From contig NZ_JAQFVG010000311.1 in NCBI RefSeq assembly GCF_029439455.1, forward strand, positions 1-64,000: a stretch of DNA of 64,000 nt. The letters run 5' to 3'. The DNA is from Caballeronia sp. BR00000012568055. Its GTDB lineage: Bacteria > Pseudomonadota > Gammaproteobacteria > Burkholderiales > Burkholderiaceae. The notes beneath the pieces were generated by a model, which saw only the letters and a list, made by a program, of their open reading frames with translations, was not told where the DNA came from and did no database searches. This document shows, one piece after another, positions 19,951 through 28,531 of this stretch (positions are counted from its first letter, which is position 1; the number at the start of each line of letters is the position of its first letter). A program made the position numbers and the translations under genes.

Positions 19951-21354
19951 ATGAAACATATCGTCAAGCATATTCACTTTGTCGGGATCGGCGGCGCGGG
20001 CATGAGCGGCATCGCCGAAGTGCTGTTGAATCTCGGTTATCACGTGAGCGGTTCGGATCTGTCGAACGGCGCGGTGACCGAGCGTTTGAAAGCGCTCGGC
20101 GCGCGTGTCGAGATCGGGCATCACGAGCAGAACATCGAAGGCGCGAACGCGGTCGTGGTCTCGACGGCGGTGCGCGCGGATAACCCCGAAGTGCTGGCCG
20201 CGCGCCATCGCCGTGTGCCGATCGTGCCGCGCGCGGTGATGCTTGCGGAACTGATGCGCCTGAAGCAGGGCATCGCGATTGCCGGGACGCATGGCAAGAC
20301 CACGACCACGTCGCTGGTGGCGAGTGTGCTGGCGGCGGGCGGGCTTGATCCGACTTTCGTGATCGGTGGTCGGCTGAACAGCGCGGGCGCGAATGCGCGG
20401 CTCGGCACGGGCGACTTTATCGTCGCGGAAGCGGACGAGTCGGATGCGTCGTTCCTGAATCTGTTCCCGGTGATCGAAGTCATCACGAATATCGACGCCG
20501 ATCATATGGACACCTACGGCCACGACTTCGCGCGGCTCAAGCAAGCGTTCATCGAGTTCACGCATCGGCTGCCGTTTTATGGCATCGCGGTGTTGTGTGT
20601 CGATGATCCGAACGTGCGCGAAATCCTGCCCTTCGTCTCCAAACCGATCATCCGATACGGCCTCGGCGCGGAAGCGCAAGTGCGCGCGGTGAACGTCGAA
20701 GCGCGCAACGGCCGCATGCATTTCACGACGCTGCGCGAAGATGCCCCGTCGCTGGATATCGTGCTGAATCTGCCGGGCACGCATAACGTGCAGAACGCGC
20801 TCGCGGCCATTGCGATTGCAACTGAACTCGAAGTGGCGGATGCCGATATCCAGCGTGCGCTCGCCGAATTCAACGGCGTGGGCCGCCGCTTCCAGCGTTA
20901 CGGCGAAGTCGCGCCGGGCAGCGGTGAAGGCGCGTACACGCTGATCGACGATTACGGTCATCACCCGGTGGAAATGGCGGCGACGATCGCGGCAGCGCGT
21001 GGCGCGTTTCCGGATCGGCGGCTGGTGCTGGCGTTCCAGCCGCATCGGTACACGCGTACGCGCGATTGCTTCGAAGACTTCGTGAAAGTGCTGTCCACCG
21101 TCGATGCACTCGTTCTCACCGATGTCTACGCCGCAGGCGAAGCGCCCATCGTCGCAGCGGACGGTCGTGCGTTGGCGCGCGCGATTCGCGTGGCAGGCAA
21201 GGTCGAACCTGTGTTCGTCGAAACCATCGATGAGATGCCCGACGCGATCAGAACGATCACGCGTGACGGCGATGTGGTGATCGCGATGGGCGCGGGTTCC
21301 ATCGGCGGAGTGTGCGGGAAGCTGGCCAATGTCGTGAACGGCCAGCCTCAGTAA
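19951..21354 (+). CDS. murC: UDP-N-acetylmuramate--L-alanine ligase
   Basis: This 467-aa enzyme starts the stem peptide by adding L-alanine to UDP-MurNAc. It shows the N-terminal [15 protein letters not shown] motif, the ATP loop [13 protein letters not shown] near residue 112, [11 protein letters not shown], and in the C-terminal domain DDYGHHPVE and FQPHRYTRT. These are diagnostic for MurC. The start lies 2 bases after the murG stop, with AGGGAGG as ribosome site inside the end of murG. Confidence 0.97.
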   Translation: MKHIVKHIHFVGIGGAGMSGIAEVLLNLGYHVSGSDLSNGAVTERLKALGARVEIGHHEQNIEGANAVVVSTAVRADNPEVLAARHRRVPIVPRAVMLAELMRLKQGIAIAGTHGKTTTTSLVASVLAAGGLDPTFVIGGRLNSAGANARLGTGDFIVAEADESDASFLNLFPVIEVITNIDADHMDTYGHDFARLKQAFIEFTHRLPFYGIAVLCVDDPNVREILPFVSKPIIRYGLGAEAQVRAVNVEARNGRMHFTTLREDAPSLDIVLNLPGTHNVQNALAAIAIATELEVADADIQRALAEFNGVGRRFQRYGEVAPGSGEGAYTLIDDYGHHPVEMAATIAAARGAFPDRRLVLAFQPHRYTRTRDCFEDFVKVLSTVDALVLTDVYAAGEAPIVAADGRALARAIRVAGKVEPVFVETIDEMPDAIRTITRDGDVVIAMGAGSIGGVCGKLANVVNGQPQ

Positions 21355-21368
21355 GTAACGGCAAGAAC

Positions 21369-22322
21369 ATGAGCAACCAAGTGAATCAAATCGATCCCCA
21401 GGCCTTCGGCCGAGTCGCGGTGCTGATGGGCGGACATTCCGCCGAGCGCGAAGTGTCGCTCAACTCTGGACGCCTTGTGCTGCAAGGTCTGCGCGAAGCA
21501 GGCATCGACGCCCACGCGTTCGATCCGAAAGAGCGTCCGTTGTCGGATCTGAAGGCCGAGGGTTTCGTGCGCGTGTTTATCGCGCTGCATGGCGGGTATG
21601 GCGAGAACGGGCAACTGCAAGGCGCGCTCGACTTTTACGGCATCAAGTACACGGGCAGCGGCGTGCTCGGTTCGGCGCTCGGCATGGACAAGCTGCGCAC
21701 CAAACTCGTGTGGCAGCAGACCGGCATTCCCACACCGCCGTTCGAAACCGTGTTCCGTGGCGAAGACTACGCGGCGCGCGCGAACGAAATCATCGCGAAG
21801 CTGGGCTTGCCGCTGTTCGTGAAACCGGCGAGCGAAGGGTCGAGCGTCGCGGTCATCAAGGTGAAGAGCGCCGAAACGCTGGTGCCCGCGCTCGAAGAAG
21901 CGGCGAAGTTCGACAAGATCGTGATCGTCGAGAAGAGCATCGAAGGTGGTGGCGAGTTCACGTGCTGTATCGCGGGCGATCTGGACTTGCCGGTCATCAA
22001 GATCATTCCGGCGGGCGAGTTCTACGACTATCACGCGAAATACGTCGCCGACGACACGCAATACCTGATTCCCTGCGGCCTGACGGAAGCCGAAGAAGCA
22101 CGCATGAAGCAGCTCACCAAGCGCGCATTCGAAATCCTCGGCTGCACCGACTGGGGCCGCGCCGATTTCATGCTCGACTCCGACGGCAATCCGTACTTCC
22201 TCGAAGTGAATACGGCGCCGGGCATGACCGATCACTCGCTGCCGCCGAAGGCCGCGCGCGCGGTTGGCATCAGCTACAGGGATTTGGTGGTGAAAGTGCT
22301 TTCTCTCACCCTGAAGAATTAA
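21369..22322 (+). CDS. ddlB: D-alanine--D-alanine ligase
   Basis: This 317-aa ATP-grasp enzyme joins two D-alanines, the substrate of Mur[15 protein letters not shown] near the start, HGGYGENG near residue 75, [11 protein letters not shown], and the metal/ATP-binding end [15 protein letters not shown] are all present. The ATG at 21369 is chosen over an upstream in-frame start inside murC because homologues begin shortly before the VAVLMGG strand and a GGCAAGAAC stretch precedes it. It sits between murC and ftsQ as in the classical dcw order. Confidence 0.95.
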   Translation: MSNQVNQIDPQAFGRVAVLMGGHSAEREVSLNSGRLVLQGLREAGIDAHAFDPKERPLSDLKAEGFVRVFIALHGGYGENGQLQGALDFYGIKYTGSGVLGSALGMDKLRTKLVWQQTGIPTPPFETVFRGEDYAARANEIIAKLGLPLFVKPASEGSSVAVIKVKSAETLVPALEEAAKFDKIVIVEKSIEGGGEFTCCIAGDLDLPVIKIIPAGEFYDYHAKYVADDTQYLIPCGLTEAEEARMKQLTKRAFEILGCTDWGRADFMLDSDGNPYFLEVNTAPGMTDHSLPPKAARAVGISYRDLVVKVLSLTLKN

Positions 22323-22356
22323 GACCGTTACATATAGGACACGACGAAACGAAACC

Positions 22357-23109
22357 ATGTGGAATAACGTCCGGCAACTGAATCTCGCCTCCGGCGCGCT
22401 GCACGCTTTGTTCGTGCTGGCGCTTCTGGCCGCCGCCGGCGTGTATGCCATCCAGCGTCCGGAGTTTCGTCTGCGTCAGATTCAGATCGACGGCGACACG
22501 CAACACATCAACACGCCGACGGTGCGTGCGAGCGTCGTCGGTCATTTGAAGGGCAATTTCTTCACGGTCGATCTCGATTCGGCACGCGCCGCGTTCGAGC
22601 AGATGCCGTGGGTGCGTCATGCGAGCGTGCGCCGCGTATGGCCGAATGCGCTTGCCGTGACGCTCGAGGAATACAAGCCTTTGGGCACGTGGGGCAACGA
22701 TCAGTTGGTGAGTACGGACGGCGAGTTGTTCACCGCGAATCAAGGCGAACTCGACGACGATCTTCCCGCGTTCGACGGTCCCGAAGGCACGGCCAAGGAA
22801 GTGGTCGCGCGGTATCACGATTTCGAGAAGTGGTTCGCCCCGCTCGATGCGAAGCCGGAAGAAGTGACGCTGTCGCCGCGTTTCGCGTGGACGGTGAAGC
22901 TCTCGAACGGCACGCAGATCGAACTCGGACGCGAACGGAACACGGAGACGCTGCTCGATCGCACGAAGCGATTCGTCGCATCCTGGCCAGCGGTGACGGG
23001 GCGCTGGGGCAAGGACATCGAATATGCGGATTTGCGTTACCCGAACGGATTCGCGGTCCGTGCAGCAAATATGCGATTCATCAACGACACCGATAAGGCC
23101 AAGAAGTAA
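22357..23109 (+). CDS. ftsQ: Cell division protein FtsQ
   Basis: This 250-aa bitopic inner-membrane protein is the periplasmic scaffold that recruits FtsB and FtsL to the septum. It has a short cytoplasmic start, a membrane span near residues 12-30, then the POTRA domain (FRLRQIQIDGD...NFFTVDLDSARAAFEQMPWV) and the beta domain. The VRRVWPNALAVTLEEYKPLGTW region is typical of the family. It lies between ddlB and ftsA. Confidence 0.94.
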   Translation: MWNNVRQLNLASGALHALFVLALLAAAGVYAIQRPEFRLRQIQIDGDTQHINTPTVRASVVGHLKGNFFTVDLDSARAAFEQMPWVRHASVRRVWPNALAVTLEEYKPLGTWGNDQLVSTDGELFTANQGELDDDLPAFDGPEGTAKEVVARYHDFEKWFAPLDAKPEEVTLSPRFAWTVKLSNGTQIELGRERNTETLLDRTKRFVASWPAVTGRWGKDIEYADLRYPNGFAVRAANMRFINDTDKAKK

Positions 23110-23136
23110 GCAGAACATCACAGGCATAAGCACGCT

Positions 23137-24369
23137 ATGAGCAAAGACTACAAAGACCTGCTGGTTTCCCTCGACATCGGAACGTCGAAGGTGGTCGCGA
23201 TCGTCGCCGAGTTGAAGGGCGAAGGCCACTACGAGGTGATCGGACTCGGTCAGGCGGATTCCAAGGGGTTGAAGAAGGGCGTCGTGGTGAATATCGAGGC
23301 CACGGTGCAATCCATCCAGCGCGCGCTCGAGGAAGCCGAGCTGATGGCGGATTGCAAGATCACGAACGTGTTCACCGGAATCGCGGGCAGCCATATCCGC
23401 AGCTTCAATTCCAGCGGCATGGTCGCGATCAAGGACAAGGAAGTCACGCAGACCGATGTGGCGCGCGTGATCGAGACGGCGAAGGCCATCAACATTCCGA
23501 CCGATCAGCAGGTGCTGCATATCCTCACGCAGGAATTCATCATCGACGGTCAGGAAGATGTGCGCGAGCCGATCGGCATGAGCGGCATCCGGCTGGAAGT
23601 GAAGGTGCATATCGTCACGGGCGCGGTGAGCGCGGCGCAGAACATCGTGAAGTGCGTGCGTCGCTGCGGGCTCGAAGTGAACGATCTGATCTTGCAGCCG
23701 CTGGCTTCGTCGCTGGCGGTGCTGACGGAAGACGAGAAGGAACTGGGCGTGGTGCTGGTCGATATCGGCGGCGGCACGACGGACATCGCCATCTTCAGCG
23801 AAGGCGCGATCCGTCACACCGCCGTGATTCCGATCGCCGGCGATCAGATCACCAGCGACGTCGCGATGGCTTTGCGTACGCCGACACCGGATGCGGAAGA
23901 TATCAAGGTGAGCTATGGAATCGCCAAGCAAGCGCTGGCCGATCCGGACGAGATGATCGAAGTGCCAGGTCTCGGCGAACGCGGTCCGCGCACGCTGTCG
24001 CGTCAGGCATTGGCTGCGGTCGTGGAGCCGCGCGTCGAAGAGCTTTTCTCACTGGTTGAGCAGGTCGTGCGCGAGTCGGGCTACGAAGAGTTGCTGTCGA
24101 GCGGCGTGGTGCTGACCGGCGGCGCGGCAATGATGCCCGGCATGGTCGAGTTGGGCGAAGACATCTTTTTGAAGCCGGTGCGCATTGGCGTGCCGGAGTA
24201 TGCGGGCGGTCTCGCGGATGTGGTTCGCAATCCGCGCTATTCGACGGCAATGGGCTTGCTCGCCGAAGGACGCTCGCAACGCATGCGCGGTCGCAAGGTC
24301 GCGGTGCAAAACGGTTCGATGGGGCAGGTGTTCTCGAGAATGAAAGACTGGTTTCTCGGAAACTTCTGA
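23137..24369 (+). CDS. ftsA: Cell division protein FtsA
   Basis: This 410-aa actin-like ATPase tethers FtsZ to the membrane and signals to the divisome. Actin-family motifs are visible: SLDIGTSKVVAIV near the start, the VLVDIGGGTTDIAIF phosphate loop near residue 205, and VLTGGAAMMPG near 325. The C-terminal amphipathic helix that binds the membrane is MGQVFSRMKDWFLGNF. The length is normal. It precedes ftsZ with a gap that carries a possible separate ftsZ promoter. Confidence 0.96.
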   Translation: MSKDYKDLLVSLDIGTSKVVAIVAELKGEGHYEVIGLGQADSKGLKKGVVVNIEATVQSIQRALEEAELMADCKITNVFTGIAGSHIRSFNSSGMVAIKDKEVTQTDVARVIETAKAINIPTDQQVLHILTQEFIIDGQEDVREPIGMSGIRLEVKVHIVTGAVSAAQNIVKCVRRCGLEVNDLILQPLASSLAVLTEDEKELGVVLVDIGGGTTDIAIFSEGAIRHTAVIPIAGDQITSDVAMALRTPTPDAEDIKVSYGIAKQALADPDEMIEVPGLGERGPRTLSRQALAAVVEPRVEELFSLVEQVVRESGYEELLSSGVVLTGGAAMMPGMVELGEDIFLKPVRIGVPEYAGGLADVVRNPRYSTAMGLLAEGRSQRMRGRKVAVQNGSMGQVFSRMKDWFLGNF

Positions 24370-24419
24370 AGCTGTAAAGCAACATAAGCAATACGAACTA
24401 AGTCATTAATAGCTTGAAA

Positions 24420-24451
24420 TATAATTCGCACCGGTAACGGCGGCTGGTGCG
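24420..24451 (+). promoter_or_regulatory. Possible ftsZ promoter and leader hairpin
   Basis: The ftsA-ftsZ gap contains a perfect TATAAT at 24420-24425 but no convincing -35 element at 17 bases. A short stem (24427-24432 with 24446-24451) follows. Extra promoters just before ftsZ are common in dcw clusters, so this is a reasonable but unproven ftsZ promoter. Confidence 0.4.
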
Positions 24452-24513
24452 CGGTAAGAGGTTGCCCGATCTCTCATCGAATAACGCCGATCTTCATTCT
24501 TGACGGAGGCAAC

Positions 24514-25728
24514 ATGGATTTCGAAATGCTGGAAACGGAAACCAACGGCACGATCATCAAGGTCGTGGGTGTTGGTGGCGCTGGCGGTAACGCGGTTCAG
24601 CACATGATTACGCGGGGTGTGCAAGGCGTCGATTTCATCGTGATGAATACGGATGCGCAAGCGCTCGCACGTTCGCGCGCGCCGGCAGTTCTGCAGTTGG
24701 GCATGACCGGTCTGGGCGCGGGTGCGAAGCCGGAGAAGGGCAAGGAAGCGGCTGAAGATGCACGCGAGCGTATCGCGGATGCACTGCGCGGCGCGCACAT
24801 GGTGTTCATCACCGCGGGTATGGGCGGCGGTACGGGCACGGGCGCGGCACCGGTGGTTGCACAGATCGCCAAGGAAATGGGCATTCTGACCGTCGGCGTG
24901 GTGAGCAAACCGTTCGAGTTCGAAGGCGGCCGCCGTATGCGCGTGGCCGAAGCTGGTTCCCAGCAACTGGAGGATCACGTCGACTCGCTGATCGTCGTGC
25001 TGAACGACAAGCTGTTCGAGGTGATGGGCGATGACGCCGAGATGGACAAGTGCTTCCAGTGCGCCGATGACGTTCTGAACAACGCTGTCGCGGGTATCGC
25101 GGAAATCATCAACGTCGATGGCCTCGTGAACGTCGACTTCGAAGACGTGAAGACCGTGATGGGCGAGCAGGGCAAGGCGATGATGGGCACGGCGACGGTT
25201 GCCGGTGTCGATCGCGCGCGTCTCGCGGCTGAACAAGCAGTGGCAAGCCCGCTGCTCGAAGGCGTGGATCTGTCGGGTGCGCGTGGCGTGCTGGTCAACA
25301 TCACGTCGAGCCGTTCGCTGCGTCTGTCGGAAACGCGTGAAGTGATGAACACCATCAAGTCGTATGCAGCAGACGACGCCACCGTGATCTTCGGCGCAGT
25401 CTACGACGACGCAATGGGCGACGCGCTTCGCGTGACGGTGGTGGCAACGGGTCTGGGCCGCGCGGCAAAGAAGCAGCAGCAAACGCCGATGACGCTCCTG
25501 CGCACAGGCACGGACAATCAGCCGATCGCTCACGCGCATGCGCACGCATCGCACAACACGTATGGCAACGCGCAGCATGGTCAGGCAACGACCAGCTACG
25601 AAGGACTCGAAACGCCGGCAGTGTGGCGTTCGACGCGTGAAACGGCGGCATCGCACGTGCAGGCACTGCAGGAAAAGGGTGTCGATACGTATGACATTCC
25701 GGCGTTCCTGCGCAAGCAAGCGGACTGA
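24514..25728 (+). CDS. ftsZ: Cell division protein FtsZ
   Basis: This 404-aa tubulin-like GTPase polymerises into the Z ring. The GTP-binding motif GVGGAGGNAV is near residues 19-28, and the tubulin signature GGGTGTG is near 104-110. NVDFEDVKTVM and the GTPase T7 region follow. A His/Gln/Ala-rich linker of about 60 residues leads to the conserved C-terminal peptide DIPAFLRKQ that binds FtsA. A GGAGG site precedes the ATG. It is the last gene of the dcw cluster proper. Confidence 0.97.
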   Translation: MDFEMLETETNGTIIKVVGVGGAGGNAVQHMITRGVQGVDFIVMNTDAQALARSRAPAVLQLGMTGLGAGAKPEKGKEAAEDARERIADALRGAHMVFITAGMGGGTGTGAAPVVAQIAKEMGILTVGVVSKPFEFEGGRRMRVAEAGSQQLEDHVDSLIVVLNDKLFEVMGDDAEMDKCFQCADDVLNNAVAGIAEIINVDGLVNVDFEDVKTVMGEQGKAMMGTATVAGVDRARLAAEQAVASPLLEGVDLSGARGVLVNITSSRSLRLSETREVMNTIKSYAADDATVIFGAVYDDAMGDALRVTVVATGLGRAAKKQQQTPMTLLRTGTDNQPIAHAHAHASHNTYGNAQHGQATTSYEGLETPAVWRSTRETAASHVQALQEKGVDTYDIPAFLRKQAD

Positions 25729-26027
25729 TGCATTGCTGCTGCTACGCGCATGATTTAGTGCTCAAATAGCAGTTTGTGATGCCGCACCGTCAGTCGAGCC
25801 GAACGCCGTACGCGACGAAGCAGGTTTCGCGTGGGGCGACTGTCCAAGGCCGCGTCGAGGCTGAAGTCGAGCCGGACGCCAGGCCGTGGCCAGCCGACCC
25901 CCACGGATTTGCACCTGAAGTCGGGAAGCAGATTGGAAACCGAAATCGAGCGACGGACGTTTTGTAAACACTGCGGGACGATGCATCGCCTGGGATGTCC
26001 GCGAGCACTGACAGGGAAGGACCGAGC
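25729..26027. other. Intergenic region between ftsZ and the peroxiredoxin gene
   Basis: About 300 bases hold no gene I can support. Short open frames exist on both strands, but none has a ribosome site or recognisable sequence. An imperfect 16-base direct repeat (AGTCGAGCCGRACGCC at 25792 and 25865) is the only structure noticed, and may be chance. Confidence 0.5.
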
Positions 26028-26531
26028 ATGATCAAAGTGGGTGACACGTTGCCGGATGCACGTCTCTTCGAGTTTATCGAGGAGGCAACAGAAGGCTGCG
26101 CCGTAGGACCGAATGCGTTCTCGGCGCGCGAGCGGGCGCAAGGTAAGCGCGTGGTGATCTTCGGATTGCCGGGCGCGTTTACGCCGACGTGCTCCGCCAG
26201 ACACGTGCCGGGCTACATCGAGAAAGCGGCGGATTTGTCCGCGGCCGGTATCGACGAAGTCTGGTGCGTTTCCGTCAACGACGCGTTCGTGATGAGCGCG
26301 TGGGGACGCGATCTTCAAACCGCGGGCAAGGTGAAGATGATCGCGGACGGCAGTGCGCGTTTCACTCAGGCACTCGGACTGGATCAGGATTTGACCGAGC
26401 GCGGCATGGGAATCCGTTCCCAGCGCTACGCGATGGTGATCGACGATGGCGTGGTCAAGACGCTCAACGTCGAAGCACCCGGCAAGTTCGAAGTCAGCGA
26501 CGCTCAGAGCATTCTGGCGACGTTGCGATGA
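26028..26531 (+). CDS. Peroxiredoxin (Prx5 / AhpC-TSA family)
   Basis: This 167-aa thiol peroxidase reduces hydrogen and organic peroxides. The peroxidatic cysteine lies in the PGAFTPTCSARHVPGY motif near residue 50, the signature of the Prx5 group. The family's arginine is in GIRSQRYAMVIDDG. The ATG at 26028 is preferred to an upstream in-frame one because GGGAAGG precedes it and homologues begin MIKVGD. A gene at this place after ftsZ and before lpxC is typical of Burkholderiaceae. Confidence 0.92.
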   Translation: MIKVGDTLPDARLFEFIEEATEGCAVGPNAFSARERAQGKRVVIFGLPGAFTPTCSARHVPGYIEKAADLSAAGIDEVWCVSVNDAFVMSAWGRDLQTAGKVKMIADGSARFTQALGLDQDLTERGMGIRSQRYAMVIDDGVVKTLNVEAPGKFEVSDAQSILATLR

Positions 26532-26671
26532 ATGCAGCGGCGTCCGCGTTGTCTCATAACAACGCGCCCGACGCCCTCGCAATCGGCGGCAACTTGGGGC
26601 CGATGACCGGAAATGCCTCCATTCCGGCCATCGGCCCGTTCTACTTCATTGTTTCTGACACGGCGACGTAA
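26528..26671 (+). CDS. Hypothetical 47-aa open frame overlapping the peroxiredoxin stop
   Basis: An ATG overlaps the peroxiredoxin stop codon as ATGA and opens a frame of 47 codons (starts MNAAASALSHNNAPD). No motif is recognised, and a 16-bp hairpin lies within it. The overlap suggests translational coupling is possible, but it may simply be the structured 3' end of the upstream transcript. Treat it as weak. Confidence 0.2.
   Translation: MNAAASALSHNNAPDALAIGGNLGPMTGNASIPAIGPFYFIVSDTAT
26597..26637 (+). terminator. Strong hairpin between the peroxiredoxin gene and lpxC
   Basis: GGGCCGATGACCGGAA (26597-26612) pairs with 26622-26637 over 16 bp with one mismatch and a 9-nt loop. There is no T-run after it. 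It probably separates the peroxiredoxin transcript from lpxC as a terminator or RNA-stability element. Confidence 0.55.
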
Positions 26672-26797
26672 CACAGGGAAACAGATGACACGCCCTCGTT
26701 AAGGACGTCACGCATCGAATGGAGTATACTTCGGCCTATTAGTTTTTATACCGCGATTGATTCTCTTTATAGGGAATATAAATCGGAAAAGAAGATC

Positions 26798-27715
26798 ATG
26801 TTGAAGCAGCGAACAATCAAGAGCATCGTCAAAACCGTAGGAATCGGGCTTCATTCCGGCCGCAAGGTTGATCTGACGCTGCGTCCCGCACCGGCTGGCA
26901 CGGGCATCGTTTTCTCGCGCGTGGATTTGCCGAATCCGGTGGATATTCCCGCTTCCGCGATGTCGATTGGTGATACGCGTCTTGCGTCCGTGTTGCAGAA
27001 GGACGGTGCGCGCGTGTCCACCATCGAGCACTTGATGTCGGCCTGCGCGGGTCTGGGCATCGACAATTTGTATGTCGATGTAACGGCCGAGGAAATTCCG
27101 ATCATGGACGGCAGCGCGGCTTCGTTCGTGTTTCTGATTCAATCGGCGGGCGTGGAAGAGCAGAACGCGCCGAAGCAATTCATCAAGGTCAAGAAGCCCA
27201 TTGAAGTGCGCGATGGCGACAAATTCGCGCGTCTCGACCCGTATTTCGGCTTCAAACTGAGCTTTACGATCGATTTCCGTCACCCGGCCGTTGATAAGAC
27301 CGGTCAGGCGCTGGAAGTGGATTTCGCGACGACTTCGTATGTACGCGATATCGCGCGTGCCCGTACGTTCGGCTTTGCGCATGAAGTCGAAATGATGCGC
27401 GAGCTTGGTCTGGCGCGCGGCGGCAGCATGGATAACGCCATCGTGCTGGACGAATACCGCATTCTGAATAACGACGGTTTGCGCTACGACGACGAGTTCG
27501 TGAAGCACAAAATGCTCGACGCAATCGGCGATCTTTACGTAGTGGGCCATCCGCTGCTGGCTTCGTACAACGCGTACAAGGGCGGCCACGCGATGAACAA
27601 CATGCTGCTGCGTGAGCTGCTGGCGAACGAAGACGCGTACGAAATCGTCACGTTCGAAGACACGCAGAAGGCGCCGCGCGGTTTTGCATTCGATACGCAA
27701 ACGGCGTTTGCCTGA
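26798..27715 (+). CDS. lpxC: UDP-3-O-acyl-N-acetylglucosamine deacetylase LpxC
   Basis: This 305-aa zinc metalloenzyme carries out the committed step of lipid A synthesis. The zinc ligands are His near 78 in TIEHLMSA, and His near 237 and Asp near 241 in [10 protein letters not shown]. The catalytic loop IPIMDGSA near residue 100 and [11 protein letters not shown] near the end are also seen. Length is normal. A TATACT (26725-26730) upstream may be a -10 element. A strong terminator follows. Confidence 0.97.
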   Translation: MLKQRTIKSIVKTVGIGLHSGRKVDLTLRPAPAGTGIVFSRVDLPNPVDIPASAMSIGDTRLASVLQKDGARVSTIEHLMSACAGLGIDNLYVDVTAEEIPIMDGSAASFVFLIQSAGVEEQNAPKQFIKVKKPIEVRDGDKFARLDPYFGFKLSFTIDFRHPAVDKTGQALEVDFATTSYVRDIARARTFGFAHEVEMMRELGLARGGSMDNAIVLDEYRILNNDGLRYDDEFVKHKMLDAIGDLYVVGHPLLASYNAYKGGHAMNNMLLRELLANEDAYEIVTFEDTQKAPRGFAFDTQTAFA

Positions 27716-27744
27716 TTCGTTTCGAGCGGTTTCGAAGTGAGATG

Positions 27745-27774
27745 AAAAATGAGCGGCTCGCGCCGCTCATTTTT
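27745..27774. terminator. Bidirectional terminator between lpxC and the DciA-like gene
   Basis: A perfect 13-bp stem (27745-27757 with 27762-27774) with a 4-nt loop has a T-run on the plus strand and an A-run on the other side. It ends lpxC and overlaps the stop of the convergent gene. Confidence 0.92.
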
Positions 27775-28261
27775 TTTGCGCCTTCGCTCCGTGACGCGCC
27801 GCCATTTTGGCGAGCGCTTCCTGCAGCGGCGACGGCGCGAGCGTTTCGGCCAATTCACTGAGCGCCGATGCCCCCGCCGCCGACATGCGCGCCTGCTTGG
27901 GCGGCGTGGCTTCCTTCATCGCTTGCGGGCGGACGCGGATTTTGAGCGAATCGACCGCCCAGCCGCGTTGCTGGAGATCAGCAAGCAGACGCGGTTCGAT
28001 ATGCCGCAAACGCGCCGCCAGCGCGTTGTGACCGGCGAACAGCGCCAGCACACCGTCTTTGATAAAACCCGGCTCGACATTCGATGCCAGATAATCCGGC
28101 AGCAATTTCGCCAGATCCCGCTGCAACGCGGCAACCTGATCGACGCCTGCGCGCAACGCGCGGAATGCATCGGTGCGATCGAGCACGTCGGCCAGCGCTT
28201 GCGGCTTGCGCGGATCGAATCGCTGCGGCGCGGACCTTGAATTTGTAGAAAAACGGCTCAT
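27767..28261 (-). CDS. DUF721 family protein (DciA-like)
   Basis: This 164-aa protein belongs to the DUF721 family. Its members include DciA, the ancestral loader of the DnaB replicative helicase in bacteria without DnaC. The conserved core is the region from PQALADVLDR through LAARLRHIEPRLLADLQQRGW and IRVRPQ (about residues 17-125); the Lys-rich tail ends KAQKK. The frame is open 29 codons upstream, but the ATG at 28261 is the first that gives a sensible N-terminus. It is divergent from secA, as in many proteobacteria. Helicase loading is inferred from the family. Confidence 0.8.
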   Translation of the reverse strand: MSRFSTNSRSAPQRFDPRKPQALADVLDRTDAFRALRAGVDQVAALQRDLAKLLPDYLASNVEPGFIKDGVLALFAGHNALAARLRHIEPRLLADLQQRGWAVDSLKIRVRPQAMKEATPPKQARMSAAGASALSELAETLAPSPLQEALAKMAARHGAKAQKK

Positions 28262-28531
28262 TTTCCAATCGTTTGACGCATGGAGCGACGGCTCGATTGT
28301 ATCGCGGGCCGCGCACCGCGCCGCTGCGATAAAACGCGATCCTTTCAACCCGCCGACTGTCGCGCGCCGCCGACGCGCGCAGGCCTGAGCGGGCGTAAGC
28401 TCTGCCAGACTCGCGTGCTAAAATTCCCGATTCGATTTCACCCAAAATGGACTTAAGTCGCCGAGGTAATTCGCCTGCGGACGCATTGTAAAAATGTGCC
28501 CGGCCGAATCCGCGACGCAGACACTGATCCG

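Noticed and set aside
25755..26582. 275-codon minus-strand open frame over the ftsZ-peroxiredoxin gap
   Set aside because: It mostly overlaps the peroxiredoxin gene antisense and has no coherent protein character.
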